A stretch of 64,000 nt of DNA from an uncultured Methanobrevibacter sp. (GTDB lineage: Archaea; Methanobacteriota; Methanobacteria; Methanobacteriales; Methanobacteriaceae), in assembly GCF_946184425.1 (NCBI RefSeq), contig NZ_CAMHFP010000002.1, forward strand, positions 1 to 64,000, given 5' to 3'. The notes under the pieces are model-generated. The model did not search any database. It was not told the origin of the DNA and saw nothing but the letters and a program-made list of their open reading frames with translations. Positions 10,930 to 20,102 of the stretch are shown here, in pieces. The number at the start of each line of letters is the position of its first letter. Position 1 is the stretch's first letter. Position numbers and translations under genes: made by a program.

Positions 10930-11475
10930 ATGAAAATTTTAGCTTTACAGGGAAGTCCCAGAAAGAAAGGAAATACTAATCGTGTTTTGGATGAAATGAT
11001 TAAAGGGGCTGAAGATAACGGCCATGAAATTAAGAAATATTTTTTGAATTCTTTGGATATCAGTCCCTGCAATGGCTGTGAGAGATGCGCCAAAGGAAAA
11101 GACTGCCAATTTGAAGATGATGGGGCTGAAATTATTAATCAGCTGGCAGATGGTGCAAGTGTGATTTTAGCTTCTCCAATTTACTTTGGTCAGATGACAG
11201 CACAGGCAAAAACAATTGTGGATAGGTTCTATTCCATTTTCAATAATCCTGATAAGAAGTTTGATGGAAAGGCAGCAATGATATTCACTCATGCTTTTCC
11301 GGATAAGGACATTTACCAGCCATATATCAAACTCACTGAAGCTCAACCATTTTTAAACAATACTGAACTGGAATACATTGAAACATTGGAAGTTGCTGGT
11401 GTAAAAGAGATTGGCGATGCAGACAATGCAGAGGATGACCTTAAAAAAGCTTATGATATTGGTCAAAAATTTTAA
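10930..11475 (+). CDS. Iron-sulfur flavoprotein (Isf-like NADPH-dependent FMN reductase fold)
   Basis: The 181-residue flavodoxin-like protein starts with the FMN-binding loop GSPRKKGNTN (residues 8-17). It then carries the compact cluster motif C47-x2-C50-x2-C53-x5-C59, which in the Isf family binds a [4Fe-4S] cluster beside FMN. SPIYFGQMTAQAK is the second flavin-contact segment. Isf proteins pass single electrons between ferredoxin-type donors and oxidants such as O2 or H2O2; the partner here is unknown. The start follows GGTG at 10921-10924. A paralogue with identical cysteine spacing lies at 46754-47296. The gene stands alone after a terminator and is followed closely by pantoate kinase. 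Confidence 0.85.
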   Translation: MKILALQGSPRKKGNTNRVLDEMIKGAEDNGHEIKKYFLNSLDISPCNGCERCAKGKDCQFEDDGAEIINQLADGASVILASPIYFGQMTAQAKTIVDRFYSIFNNPDKKFDGKAAMIFTHAFPDKDIYQPYIKLTEAQPFLNNTELEYIETLEVAGVKEIGDADNAEDDLKKAYDIGQKF

Positions 11476-11500
11476 TTAAATTAAAAACAAAGTTGTATAT

Positions 11501-12346
11501 ATGAATAAGTCAGTTTTTGTGCCTGGACATGTTACAGGTTTTTTCAATATTGAAAATCATGAGGTGAGCCTTAAAAACGGATCTTGCGGTGTAGGGTTTT
11601 TGCTCTCTAAGGGTGTTAGAACCACTATTTCGCCTTCCGAAAAACTGGAAATTGATGTCAATCAGGGTGATGAAACAGTCATTGATGAAGTTTTAAACAT
11701 TATGGAACTTGATGACACATTCAAAATCACACAGGACATTCAGCTTCCGATAGGGGCAGGATTTGGAACCTCGGCAGCTTCAGCATTAAGTTTAACATTA
11801 GCGGTCAATGAATTTTTGGATTTAGGGTATTCGCAGGAATTATGCGGTCAGATTGCACATATGTCTGAAATAAATCTGGGTGCGGGATTGGGTGATGTAA
11901 TCGCCCAAACAGGCAAAGGCATAGTTTTGAGAACTAAATCCGGTGCTCCAGGCATCGGCGAGATAAAATCATTTAGAAAAGATGTTTTTGTTGGATATAA
12001 AACATTTGGCCCTATAAAAACGGCAGATATTATTTCAAACCCTCACCACAAGCAGGTCCTTTCACGGGCCGGTTTGAAATATCTGGAACTATTTGAAAAA
12101 GAACCCACCATGGATAACTTTTTATCCTATTCTGCCAAGTTTTCAAGTGAGACAAATTTGATGACTGATGATGTGAAAAATTTAATTGAGTATTTTAATT
12201 CTTCGTGTGATATTTTGGGAAGTTCAATGGCAATGCTTGGAAATACTGTATTTGCTTTTGCATATGATGAAGATGCATTCAAAAATTTAGACATTGATGA
12301 CTTACATGTATGTCAACTTGATAACAATGGTATAGTTTATGATTAA
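11501..12346 (+). CDS. Pantoate kinase (archaeal CoA biosynthesis)
   Basis: This 281-residue GHMP-family kinase has the archaeal pantoate kinase N-terminus (FVPGHVTGFF) and the ATP-binding loop PIGAGFGTSAASAL near residues 84-97. In archaea this enzyme phosphorylates pantoate to 4-phosphopantoate, which phosphopantothenate synthetase then couples to beta-alanine, replacing the bacterial PanC/PanK order. The gene starts 25 bases after the flavoprotein and overlaps the next gene by 8 bases, so it is probably co-transcribed. The ketopantoate reductase that would supply its substrate is at 41510-42454 in this window. Length fits the family. Confidence 0.88.
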   Translation: MNKSVFVPGHVTGFFNIENHEVSLKNGSCGVGFLLSKGVRTTISPSEKLEIDVNQGDETVIDEVLNIMELDDTFKITQDIQLPIGAGFGTSAASALSLTLAVNEFLDLGYSQELCGQIAHMSEINLGAGLGDVIAQTGKGIVLRTKSGAPGIGEIKSFRKDVFVGYKTFGPIKTADIISNPHHKQVLSRAGLKYLELFEKEPTMDNFLSYSAKFSSETNLMTDDVKNLIEYFNSSCDILGSSMAMLGNTVFAFAYDEDAFKNLDIDDLHVCQLDNNGIVYD

Positions 12347-12854
12347 ATTAAGTTATGATATTAAAAAATACCGTCAGGATTTAACGGAACTGATTAATGA
12401 TGGGGATGTAGTTATAGAATTGGGATGTCATCTTGGTGGCACGACAAAAATCATTTCTCACAGTTGCAGAGTCATTGCAGTAGATAATTCACCCGAAGCA
12501 ATTGATGTGATGGGCAGTCTTGATGGTGTGGAGTTCATTTCAGGGGATGTGAGACGCCATGAAGTTTTGGGCGAGGTTTTTTCGAAAGTTCAAAAGTGTG
12601 ATGTGCTTGCAATTGACCTTGGAGGTGGATATCATCCTGATACGGTTTTTAAAGTGTTTTACATTTGGTCATCAACATTCAAACCGGCACATACTGTAAT
12701 TAGAAATCGTGGAATTTTGGAATTTGTCAATTCATCAACTGTCAGCGGTGAGGATTACAGTTCAGATGAAGGTTTTCTGGATTCATATAATGACTCAGGA
12801 ATCCCTCCGCTTATTAAGGAATTTGACTTATGGACACCTTCGCTTAGGAAGTAA
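12339..12854 (+). CDS. Small class I SAM-dependent methyltransferase-like protein
   Basis: The 171-residue protein has a Rossmann-type glycine motif (VVIELGCHLGGTT, about residues 24-36), then an acidic loop VIAVDNSPEAI and a GDVRRHE segment where SAM methyltransferases contact adenine. AIDLGGGYHPD could be the motif IV region. It lacks a recognisable substrate domain, so the target is unknown. The start overlaps the end of pantoate kinase by 8 bases, which points to translational coupling. A T-run at 12859-12870 may end the transcript. Confidence 0.65.
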   Translation: MIKLSYDIKKYRQDLTELINDGDVVIELGCHLGGTTKIISHSCRVIAVDNSPEAIDVMGSLDGVEFISGDVRRHEVLGEVFSKVQKCDVLAIDLGGGYHPDTVFKVFYIWSSTFKPAHTVIRNRGILEFVNSSTVSGEDYSSDEGFLDSYNDSGIPPLIKEFDLWTPSLRK

Positions 12855-13187
12855 CTTAATGTTTTTTTTTAATTATTTGTGTGATTTAATGAATAAATTA
12901 AATTAACTATTTTTCTTTTAATTTTCAATCTGTACCATTATTCAATATTTAATTGTCATGCTGATTATCGATTACATTATATTTAATACTGTTTACTGTA
13001 TATTTTTTATAAAATTAGTGTTTATTTTTGATTATATTTTTCATTATGAAATATTATTCTGTTTAATTTTCATTTATTAAATTTAATGTAATTTTAAACT
13101 TCATTTAATATTTTTTTCATATTGTGCAATTAATATTATATATGTTGATAAATATAATATAATTCATAAGTTTAAATGAGGCTTAAT
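12855..13187. promoter_or_regulatory. AT-rich gap with presumed promoter of the aromatic operon
   Basis: About 320 bases carry no supported gene. The TATA-like run TATTATATATG around 13135-13145 lies about 45 bases before the aromatic-synthesis start. GAGG at 13178-13181 is the ribosome site. I see no other structure. Confidence 0.4.
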
Positions 13188-13982
13188 ATGATGATAGGCA
13201 AAAAGATTCGTTTAGAAAGAATCATAAACAGAAATACCGGTAGAACTGTAATTGCACCGATGGATCATGGTGTGTCCAGTGGACCTATTCCTGGTATTAT
13301 TAATATGGATGAAACTGTTGAAAACATCTCACAAGGTGGGGCAGATGCAATTTTAATGCACAAGGGAATTGTAAAACAAGGCCACCGTGGTTACGGAAAA
13401 GATATTGGGTTAATCGTGCATTTGTCAGCAAGTACCTCACTTGCACCGGACCCAAATGATAAGGTAACTGTAACAAGCGTTGAAAAAGCTATTCAGCTTG
13501 GAGCGGATGCAGTATCAGTTCATGTAAACCTTGGAAGTGAAACAGAAAGTCAGATGTTGCAGGAATTAGGTGAAATAGCTGAAACCTGTGACTATTGGGG
13601 AATGCCTCTTTTGGCAATGATGTACCCAAGGGGTCAGAAGGTGGAAAACGAACACGATGTTGAATTCGTAAAGCATGCAGCTCGTGTAGGTTCAGAACTT
13701 GGAGTGGACATTGTTAAGACCAATTACACTGGAGACCCTGATTCATTCAAAGAAGTTGTTGAAGGTGCAATCGTGCCTGTTGTAATTGCTGGAGGGCCTA
13801 AAGTTGAAACTGATGAAGAATTGTTGCAAATGGTTAAGGACTCTCTTGAAGTCGGTGGTGCCGGTGTAGCTTTCGGACGTAATTTGTTCCAGGCTGAAAA
13901 TCCGGGCAAGATTACCCGTGCAATTTCTGAAGTGGTCCATAATGATTTGGAAGTTGATGAGGCTTTGGAATTCTTGAAATAA
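13188..13982 (+). CDS. aroA': 2-amino-3,7-dideoxy-D-threo-hept-6-ulosonate synthase
   Basis: This class I aldolase-like TIM barrel of about 264 residues opens with [12 protein letters not shown] and carries [11 protein letters not shown], a signature of ADH synthase/FBP-aldolase family I. KTNYTGDP near residue 180 holds the likely Schiff-base lysine. Known for the family: it makes the ADH intermediate of the methanogen route to 3-dehydroquinate, avoiding DAHP. I chose 13188 because GAGG lies 6 bases upstream; an in-frame ATG at 13176 overlaps that site. Dehydroquinate synthase II follows after 9 bases, so the first two pathway steps form one operon. Confidence 0.9.
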   Translation: MMIGKKIRLERIINRNTGRTVIAPMDHGVSSGPIPGIINMDETVENISQGGADAILMHKGIVKQGHRGYGKDIGLIVHLSASTSLAPDPNDKVTVTSVEKAIQLGADAVSVHVNLGSETESQMLQELGEIAETCDYWGMPLLAMMYPRGQKVENEHDVEFVKHAARVGSELGVDIVKTNYTGDPDSFKEVVEGAIVPVVIAGGPKVETDEELLQMVKDSLEVGGAGVAFGRNLFQAENPGKITRAISEVVHNDLEVDEALEFLK

Positions 13983-13991
13983 GGTGATTGT

Positions 13992-15122
13992 ATGCAAGAT
14001 AAATTCGCTTGGATAAGCACACCTGATGAATTGTGGGAAGATAAAAAGGAAATGATTACCACAGCATTGGAATCAGGAATTGACCATGTTCTTGATTTGG
14101 ATGATATAGAACAAATCAGAAAACTGGGTAATGTAAAAATAATTGCTAATAGTGACGATGCCGACATATATCTGGTAGGCATTAACGGTGAAGGTGACGG
14201 CTTTGTAGATTTGAAAGAAAACTTTGCTGATTCACAGGATATTGCAACTGCAAAAAAAGCAAAAAGCGAAGGAAAAACTGTATGCGCATATATTAAAATC
14301 ACAGATAAGGCTCATGAACAATTGGCAGTTAAATTAGGGCCTATTGTAGATTATATTATTCTCGTTGGAACTGACTGGACTATCATTCCTCTTGAAAATA
14401 TCATTGCGGACCTTCAAAAGGAGGATGTAAAAATCATTGCTGCAGTACAGGATCTTGATGGTGCGCGTGTAGCACTTGAAACATTGGAACATGGAACTGA
14501 TGGAGTAATATTTGAAGCAAATGACTTCAATAAAACCAAAAAAATAGCTCAGGAAGTTGTTGAAGCTTCACAGGCAAAATATGAACTGAAGGTAGCTACA
14601 GTAACCAATGTCAAGCCTTTGGGATCTGGAGACAGGGTATGTGTTGATACAACAGACATGATGAAGCCTGGTGAGGGAATGCTTATAGGGTCATATTCAA
14701 AATCAATGTTTCTCGTTCATTCCGAATCTTTGGAAAGCGAATATGTTGCTTCACGTCCATTCAGAGTTAACGCAGGTCCTGTTCAGGCATATGTGATGGT
14801 GCCTGGAAACAAGACCAGATATCTTGCAGAACTTGTTGCCGGAGATGAGGTACTGATTGTAAATACTGAAGGTGAGACAAGAACCGCATATGTGGGCAGA
14901 AGTAAAATCGAGAGAAGACCACTGATATTGATTGAAGCTGAATATGAAGATCAGACAATACGCACTTTACTTCAAAACGCTGAAACTATCAGAATTGTTG
15001 ATGAAAATAACGAAGCACTGTCCGTAGCTGACATCAAACCTGGTGATAAAGTAAAAGTCTACATTGAAAGCAAGGCACGTCACTTCGGTATAGCTATTGA
15101 TGAAACAATAATTGAGCAGTGA
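13992..15122 (+). CDS. aroB': 3-dehydroquinate synthase II (archaeal type)
   Basis: The 376-residue protein matches the archaeal DHQ synthase II family in length and motifs: N-terminal [17 protein letters not shown], central [18 protein letters not shown], and [17 protein letters not shown]. The family uses NAD to deaminate and cyclise ADH to 3-dehydroquinate, and is unrelated to bacterial AroB. It lies 9 bases after ADH synthase with AAGGTGAT as the ribosome site, and its end overlaps the open frame leading to the next gene. This strongly supports a shared transcript. Confidence 0.93.
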   Translation: MQDKFAWISTPDELWEDKKEMITTALESGIDHVLDLDDIEQIRKLGNVKIIANSDDADIYLVGINGEGDGFVDLKENFADSQDIATAKKAKSEGKTVCAYIKITDKAHEQLAVKLGPIVDYIILVGTDWTIIPLENIIADLQKEDVKIIAAVQDLDGARVALETLEHGTDGVIFEANDFNKTKKIAQEVVEASQAKYELKVATVTNVKPLGSGDRVCVDTTDMMKPGEGMLIGSYSKSMFLVHSESLESEYVASRPFRVNAGPVQAYVMVPGNKTRYLAELVAGDEVLIVNTEGETRTAYVGRSKIERRPLILIEAEYEDQTIRTLLQNAETIRIVDENNEALSVADIKPGDKVKVYIESKARHFGIAIDETIIEQ

Positions 15123-15132
15123 GTGTGATTTG

Positions 15133-15690
15133 ATGCCTGAAATTAGAGCTTTTCTTGCAATTGATTTGGATGAAGACTTAAAACCTAAAATCAATAAGAT
15201 AATTAAGAACTTCAAGGAAATTGATGCAAATATTAAATATGTTGATTTGGCTAATCTTCATTTGACATTGAAGTTTTTTGGAGATATTGATGTTGACGGA
15301 ATTGATTTGCTCAGCCGGAAAATATCAGATGTAGTCTCCGGATTTGATTCATTCAATATTAAGATTATGGGATGCGGTGCATTTCCAAACAAAAACCACA
15401 TTAAGGTAATTTGGGTTGGTCTTGAAGGGGATAAAGTCCTAAAGGATTTGCATGATAAACTCGATGTTGAATTTAAGAAACTCGGTTTTGAGGCAGATAA
15501 AAAATTCTCATCACACCTGACCATCGGACGCATGAAATCCGCCAAAAACAAGAATGAAGTTAAGTCTCAAATAGAGTCTCTTGAGAATTTTGAAATTGGT
15601 GAGATGACTGTGGATAGAATAATACTTAAAAAATCTACATTGAAACCATCCGGACCAATATATGAGGATATAAAAGTATTTGAATTGTGA
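15133..15690 (+). CDS. thpR: RNA 2',3'-cyclic phosphodiesterase (2'-5' RNA ligase family)
   Basis: This 185-residue 2H phosphoesterase has both catalytic HxT motifs: HLTLKFFGD with His43 and HLTIGRM with His128. The family hydrolyses 2',3'-cyclic phosphates to 2'-phosphates and can ligate half-tRNAs in vitro. The ATG at 15133 (MPEIRAFLAIDL) fits the family N-terminus; the longer frame from 15112 lies inside the upstream gene. The end overlaps the reading frame of the CCA-adding enzyme, a frequent archaeal pairing of RNA end-processing genes. Confidence 0.9.
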   Translation: MPEIRAFLAIDLDEDLKPKINKIIKNFKEIDANIKYVDLANLHLTLKFFGDIDVDGIDLLSRKISDVVSGFDSFNIKIMGCGAFPNKNHIKVIWVGLEGDKVLKDLHDKLDVEFKKLGFEADKKFSSHLTIGRMKSAKNKNEVKSQIESLENFEIGEMTVDRIILKKSTLKPSGPIYEDIKVFEL

Positions 15691-15694
15691 TTAT

Positions 15695-17047
15695 ATGGAT
15701 TATGAAGCTATTTTAAAAGATATCAAACCAACAGTTGATGAAAAACAGCATATTGATGATGTTTCCTTCAGGATAATGAATTTCCTTCAGAAGATGTGTG
15801 ATGCACAGGGCATTGATGCGCATGTGAACCTTGTCGGTTCTGTTGCTAAAAACACGGCACTTAAAGGAAAATCTGATATTGATATCTTCATAGCTTTTCC
15901 ACTCGACACAGATAAGAAATACTTAAAGGAAACAGGCCTTAAGTTGGCACATTCATGCTGCAGTGAATTCGATGTTGAAGCAGAGCATCACTTTGCTTCA
16001 CACCCATATGTTACAACCCACATTGAAGGATGTGAAGTGGATATTGTTCCATGCTATGCAATTGAAGACGGAAGTCAACTCAAATCCGCAGTTGACAGAA
16101 CAATCCTTCACACCAGATATGTAAAAGATAAACTATCAGACGGACAGGATGAAGAAGTCCTTCTTTTGAAACGATTTATGGCAATGACAGGGACATATGG
16201 ATCCGAGTTTAAGGTAGGAGGATTTGCAGGATATCTGTGTGAGCTGCTTATTATCAAATACGGCAACTTTGAAAATACTCTTGATGCGGCAATCAACTGG
16301 AAATTCGGTGAAATTATAGACTTGGAGGATTATGGCACTGCAAATTTATTTAACGACCCTCTAGTTGTAATTGATCCCACTGATAAGAACAGAAATGTTG
16401 GTGCTGCTCTACGATTGGACAAGATGGCTGAGTTTATCCAGTCCGCACGTAACTATATAAATTCAGACAATAAACAGGACTATTTTTATCCTCTACAACT
16501 CAATTTAAATAAAGAAAATATTCTAAAAGAATTCAAATTGAGAAACAGTGATTTGATAGCATTCAGATTCAGTATTCCTGAAATGCCATTGGATACTCTT
16601 CATCCGCAGCTTAGAAAGACATGCGAAGCTCTTGAAAGGAAATTGAACAGTGAGGAGTTCAATGTATTCAAGGCCGATTACTGGAGCGATGAGGTAGATG
16701 ACTGCGTGATACTGCTTGAAATGTCGTCATCAAAATTGAATAACATTAAGGTAAACATTGGGCCTAAGGTATTCATAAATCAGGCATGCGAAAACTTTGT
16801 CAAAAAGTATGGCCGTGAAAACTGCTATATAAAGGATGACTTTTTAGTTCACACGGAAAAAAGAGAATTCAACAATGCAGTTGATTTGATTTCATATATT
16901 TTTACACAGGAACATATCGGCCTTATCAAAGTTGGAAAAAACCTTAAGAAAAACCTGATTAACACTCATGAGTTCATTGGTATTGATGAGATTGATCTGA
17001 AATTTTTAGATGATTTTTTAAATCCCGGCAAGTATATTGTAAGATAA
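15695..17047 (+). CDS. cca: CCA tRNA nucleotidyltransferase, archaeal class I
   Basis: The 450-residue enzyme shows the nucleotidyltransferase signature LVGSVAKNTALKGKSDIDIF, with Gly-Ser at 48-49 and metal-binding aspartates at 61 and 63, and a third acidic segment VDIVPCY. Class I CCA enzymes add or repair the 3' CCA of tRNA without a template. I chose 15695 (MDYEAILKDI) because TGTGATT precedes it; a TTG start at 15680 would sit inside thpR. It starts 4 bases after the thpR stop. A 7-bp hairpin follows the stop. Confidence 0.93.
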   Translation: MDYEAILKDIKPTVDEKQHIDDVSFRIMNFLQKMCDAQGIDAHVNLVGSVAKNTALKGKSDIDIFIAFPLDTDKKYLKETGLKLAHSCCSEFDVEAEHHFASHPYVTTHIEGCEVDIVPCYAIEDGSQLKSAVDRTILHTRYVKDKLSDGQDEEVLLLKRFMAMTGTYGSEFKVGGFAGYLCELLIIKYGNFENTLDAAINWKFGEIIDLEDYGTANLFNDPLVVIDPTDKNRNVGAALRLDKMAEFIQSARNYINSDNKQDYFYPLQLNLNKENILKEFKLRNSDLIAFRFSIPEMPLDTLHPQLRKTCEALERKLNSEEFNVFKADYWSDEVDDCVILLEMSSSKLNNIKVNIGPKVFINQACENFVKKYGRENCYIKDDFLVHTEKREFNNAVDLISYIFTQEHIGLIKVGKNLKKNLINTHEFIGIDEIDLKFLDDFLNPGKYIVR

Positions 17048-17048
17048 T

Positions 17049-17081
17049 AGTTAACAAGATGTTAACTACTATAATTTTTCT
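17049..17081 (+). terminator. Hairpin after cca
   Basis: AGTTAAC and GTTAACT (17049-17067) form a 7-bp stem with a 5-base loop, followed by a short T-run. It lies between cca and the opposing transposase remnant and could end either transcript. Confidence 0.45.
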
Positions 17082-17663
17082 ATTTCTGAAATGCTTAATC
17101 CTGTGATTTCTGATATTTCTAAATCGGTCATTATATTTTTTAAATTTTTTGCCACTTCTTTTATTCCTTCTTTAATTCCTTCTTTTTTACCCTCTTCTAT
17201 TCCTTCTTTTCTACCTTCTTTTCGTGCTTCATCCTTTTCAAGTTGAGCCCATTTTTTTTCGTATGTTCAAAAACTTCTCTAAACAATGCTTCGGTTTCAG
17301 GTGTCATATCAATCTCCTTTTTAAATTCTTTTTGTTCATTTTCGGGGACAAATTTTTCAATTTCTAATTGAATTAACTGTTTCTGTAATTTTATCATATC
17401 TAACATTTGCAATAATATTATAGTCATAAAATCGAGTCAGATCATCGACTTTAGGACTTTTTAGTTGAAATTCAATATTATATAATTTTCCATCATTTGT
17501 TTTACATAAAAAATCTAAATATACTGTTCTCCCGCTAATTGTCGTAATTTCTGTTTTCAAGACTTCTTCTATTTCTTCCGATATATTCTAAAAATTCACT
17601 CAGATAAACTGTGATGATTATTTTTAATATGGAGTCATAAATTTGGTGATGTTTTTTGTTCAT
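17069..17663 (-). pseudogene. Remnant of an Rpn/PD-(D/E)XK nuclease-family transposase
   Basis: On the minus strand the remains read as MNKKHHQIYDSILKIII, then after a frameshift VYLDFLCKTNDGKLYNIEFQ (the PD-(D/E)XK core with D and ExQ). After another shift comes a charged helix, and then KEGRKEGIEEGKKEGIKEG with the terminal EISEITGLSISEIEKL, typical of the C-terminus of this family. The central part between about residues 25 and the nuclease core is also shortened. Family members are recombination-promoting nucleases found as mobile or domesticated genes. No terminal inverted repeats were seen. At least two frameshifts make it inactive. Confidence 0.75.
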
Positions 17664-17826
17664 TTTATAACTTCCTAGTGGTTATTTACTTATTATTTAA
17701 TTTAAAGATTATAAATAATTTTTGTTGATTTTAAGCTAAATTTTACTCTTTAAACTAAATTTTACAAATATAAATCAATTTTCAGCAACAATCACAATAT
17801 TAATATACCTTCAAAACCAAAGATAA

Positions 17827-17842
17827 TTTAGTCAAACCTAAA
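17827..17842. promoter_or_regulatory. TTTAGGT-type 16-nt palindrome box
   Basis: TTTAGTCAAACCTAAA matches the box TTTAGGTAAACCTAAA (61960) at 14 of 16 positions. It lies just downstream of TATA-like AATATACC (about 17802-17809), next to the GTGAT ribosome site of the following gene, where a bound protein would block transcription. Confidence 0.45.
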
Positions 17843-17851
17843 AGTGATACT

Positions 17852-18196
17852 ATGGCACAGAAAACTTTTCTATATGAATATCAGCACAATGACTTGGAAG
17901 GTCTGAAAGGTATTGAAAAGGAAGCTTTCAGAAAAGCGGATGAACTCAACGATAATTTGCTTGATTTGAAGATAATGATTGATCAGGTCAATGAGGAATG
18001 GGATGAATACATTGAATTTCTGGAAGATAAGAGAATATCAAAATACTGTGAATTCAAATGCCTGGAAACTATTGAATTTGATGGGGAACTGCTTTATGCA
18101 ATAGTAAACACCCTTAAAAAATCATTGAATGATACCAACAAATCAATTGGTTATAATTCAAAAAAAATCAAAATTAATCGCGTAATTGAAGGATAA
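17852..18196 (+). CDS. Hypothetical helical protein, 114 residues
   Basis: I do not recognise this family. The protein is acidic and predicted mostly helical, with heptad-like spacing in residues 15-65 (LKGIEKEAFRKADELNDNLL) suggestive of a short coiled coil. It has only two cysteines and no signal peptide or membrane segment. AGTGAT 6 bases upstream decides the start. A 16-nt palindrome of the TTTAGGT type overlaps its presumed transcription start, so it may belong with the other box-bearing genes in the window. It is separated from the next gene by 45 AT-rich bases. Confidence 0.65.
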   Translation: MAQKTFLYEYQHNDLEGLKGIEKEAFRKADELNDNLLDLKIMIDQVNEEWDEYIEFLEDKRISKYCEFKCLETIEFDGELLYAIVNTLKKSLNDTNKSIGYNSKKIKINRVIEG

Positions 18197-18241
18197 TATT
18201 TATAGAAAGTTTTATAATATTCAATTTTTATAATAATAATT

Positions 18242-18796
18242 ATGTCTGAGATTAAAAAACTCACAGCAGATGTTGATGTCGTTGAATTCTATGAGAAATA
18301 CGTCGACTTTGATGAAGTGTCAAAACTGTGCATTGAAGAGCAGGAGATGCTTGGATACAACTGGAACTATCCTCCATTTGAATTTGATGTTGCAGACGTC
18401 TGGAATTCATATGACAAGCTCAAGATAATCGCTTTTAAAATTGATTTTTCTGAAGAGGAACTGGCACACACTTTTGAAGAAAAGGAACTTGAATTCATTT
18501 TGAAAAGATTCGAGAGAATGAAAGTGAAGCTGATGAATGAAATTTACATGCTTGAAGATGAAAATTCTTTGGGTCTCTTTCTTGGCAAATGTAACCTGTG
18601 CATGAGATGCACAAGGGAATTCAACATGCCATGCAAGATGCCCTTCAAGATGAGATACTCATTGGAATCTCTTGGTGGGAAAGTCGATGAATGCATCAAT
18701 GACATTTTTGGATATGAAATAAAATATGCTCATGATGGGAAACTGCCGGAATATATAATTTTCGTCGGCGGATTATTATATGATAAAAATAGGTGA
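18242..18796 (+). CDS. DUF2284-like predicted metal-binding protein
   Basis: The 184-residue protein carries a C-terminal cysteine group (CNLCMRC, then PCKMPFKMRYSLESLG) that resembles DUF2284 proteins, which are small presumed metal or Fe-S binders. Cysteines near 118, 121, 124 and 132 could hold one metal centre. The N-terminal half is an alpha/beta segment with no catalytic motif that I recognise. It ends 4 bases before the F420 reductase start, whose ribosome site lies within this gene's last codons, so the two are probably co-translated. A redox link to F420 metabolism is only an inference. Confidence 0.6.
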   Translation: MSEIKKLTADVDVVEFYEKYVDFDEVSKLCIEEQEMLGYNWNYPPFEFDVADVWNSYDKLKIIAFKIDFSEEELAHTFEEKELEFILKRFERMKVKLMNEIYMLEDENSLGLFLGKCNLCMRCTREFNMPCKMPFKMRYSLESLGGKVDECINDIFGYEIKYAHDGKLPEYIIFVGGLLYDKNR

Positions 18797-18800
18797 TAGA

Positions 18801-19490
18801 ATGAAAGTAAGTATAATTGGAGGAACAGGTCCACAAGGACTTGGAATTGCAGAAAGATTGGCCATTGCAGGCATGGATGTAATTGTAGGTTCAAGAAAAG
18901 AAGAAAAAGCATTAGATGTTGTTGCAAAAGCAAAAGAAGATTTATCCGATTATGATTTGTCAAACATGGTAGGCATGGCAAATGAAGACGCTGCAAAAGA
19001 AGGCGACGTACTTATAATTACCGTCCCTCTGGCTGCACAAAAACCAACCCTTGAAGGAATCAAGGAGTTCTGTGCTGACAAGATTGTTATGGATGCAACC
19101 GTACCTCTTGAAACTGCAATCGGCGGAAAACCTTTCAGATTCATTGATTTGATGGAAGGATCAGCCGCTGAAAGAACTGCTAAAATCTTGGAAGGAACAG
19201 GTGCAAAGGTAATCTGTGCATTCTGTAACATTTCAAATTCTCATTTGGCTAACATTCCTGAAGAAATCGACTGTGACTGTCTTATAGCCGGTGATGACGC
19301 TGATGCTAAGGCAACTGCAGCGGAAATCATTGATAAAATCCCTGGAATCAAAACAATCGACTGCGGTATTTTGGAAAAAGCACGTATCATAGAAAAAATC
19401 ACTCCGCTTCTCATTGGACTTAACATTAAATATAAATCCCATTACGGCGGACTTAGAATAACCGGAATTCCTGCACTCGATAAGGAATAG
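18801..19490 (+). CDS. npdG: F420H2:NADP oxidoreductase (NADPH-dependent F420 reductase)
   Basis: The protein of about 229 residues begins MKVSIIGGTGPQGLG, the NADP-binding turn of the Fno family, and has GSRKEEKA, where the adenosine 2'-phosphate is bound. ITVPLAAQ and DATVPL are further family strands. The enzyme transfers hydride between F420H2 and NADP+, linking methanogenesis to biosynthesis. The start at 18801 is set by a perfect AGGTGAT at 18791-18797; a longer frame begins inside the upstream gene. The next gene starts 6 bases after the stop. Confidence 0.93.
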   Translation: MKVSIIGGTGPQGLGIAERLAIAGMDVIVGSRKEEKALDVVAKAKEDLSDYDLSNMVGMANEDAAKEGDVLIITVPLAAQKPTLEGIKEFCADKIVMDATVPLETAIGGKPFRFIDLMEGSAAERTAKILEGTGAKVICAFCNISNSHLANIPEEIDCDCLIAGDDADAKATAAEIIDKIPGIKTIDCGILEKARIIEKITPLLIGLNIKYKSHYGGLRITGIPALDKE

Positions 19491-19496
19491 ATTAAC

Positions 19497-19982
19497 ATGG
19501 ATTCATTCGAGGCTCTTGTTGGAAAAAACATCCATGATGTAGTCTTGGATGAATCGGAAACTTTTTTTGTTGCTCCTGTGGAGTATTTCTATAAAAACTG
19601 TGGCAAGAGATATCCCGCATCGAAATTTAAATTATCTGATTTGGACTATTTTAATTTTATTGGCTTTTCAGAGCTTTTTAAGTATGAATCTGTTTTAATA
19701 ATATGGCATGATTCAACTGGTATTATAACTGATCTTGAGTTTTATTATTTAAGTAACGACTTTGACGTGCTTTTTAAGGATTACTGGTATATTAAGAAAG
19801 CCATTGATAATGGTGAGGCTCACAAGTTGCGTGAAGGTGATACAACTTATCTCGGAGCTTCAAGATTGCCTGAAAAAGTTGCCCAGCCAAACAGTGACAG
19901 GCTGGCCGATAGACGTGAACTTGTTTTGAAGAAAAAGTATCTTCAAAAAATCCTTGATGAAATGGGATTTAAATGCAGATAA
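19497..19982 (+). CDS. MutH/Sau3AI-like half-domain protein of unknown function
   Basis: The C-terminal half of this 161-residue protein resembles the MutH/Sau3AI DNA-endonuclease fold. HKLREGDTTYLGAS (109-122) parallels the family's HELSEGDTxYLGA, and ADRRELVLKKKYLQKIL (137-152) parallels its KRRAFSLKxxYM segment, both part of the DNA-contact side. The D...ExK catalytic motif is not visible, so it may be a DNA-binding or inactive relative, similar to the non-catalytic C-terminal lobe of Sau3AI. No methyltransferase is adjacent. It starts 6 bases after npdG and seems to ride on that transcript. The assignment is by motif memory only. Confidence 0.5.
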   Translation: MDSFEALVGKNIHDVVLDESETFFVAPVEYFYKNCGKRYPASKFKLSDLDYFNFIGFSELFKYESVLIIWHDSTGIITDLEFYYLSNDFDVLFKDYWYIKKAIDNGEAHKLREGDTTYLGASRLPEKVAQPNSDRLADRRELVLKKKYLQKILDEMGFKCR

Positions 19983-20102
19983 ACTTTATTTTTTAACTTT
20001 TTTTGTAATTTTATTCAATTTTTTCTTAATAATATAAATATTATATTATACATAAATAATAACATTCTCGATTAATATTTAGTGTAAAAGGAGAGAATTG
20101 TT

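Noticed and set aside
13724..14302. 192-codon minus-strand frame across the aromatic operon
   Set aside because: It is antisense to two well-supported enzymes and has a Ser/Pro-rich shadow composition.
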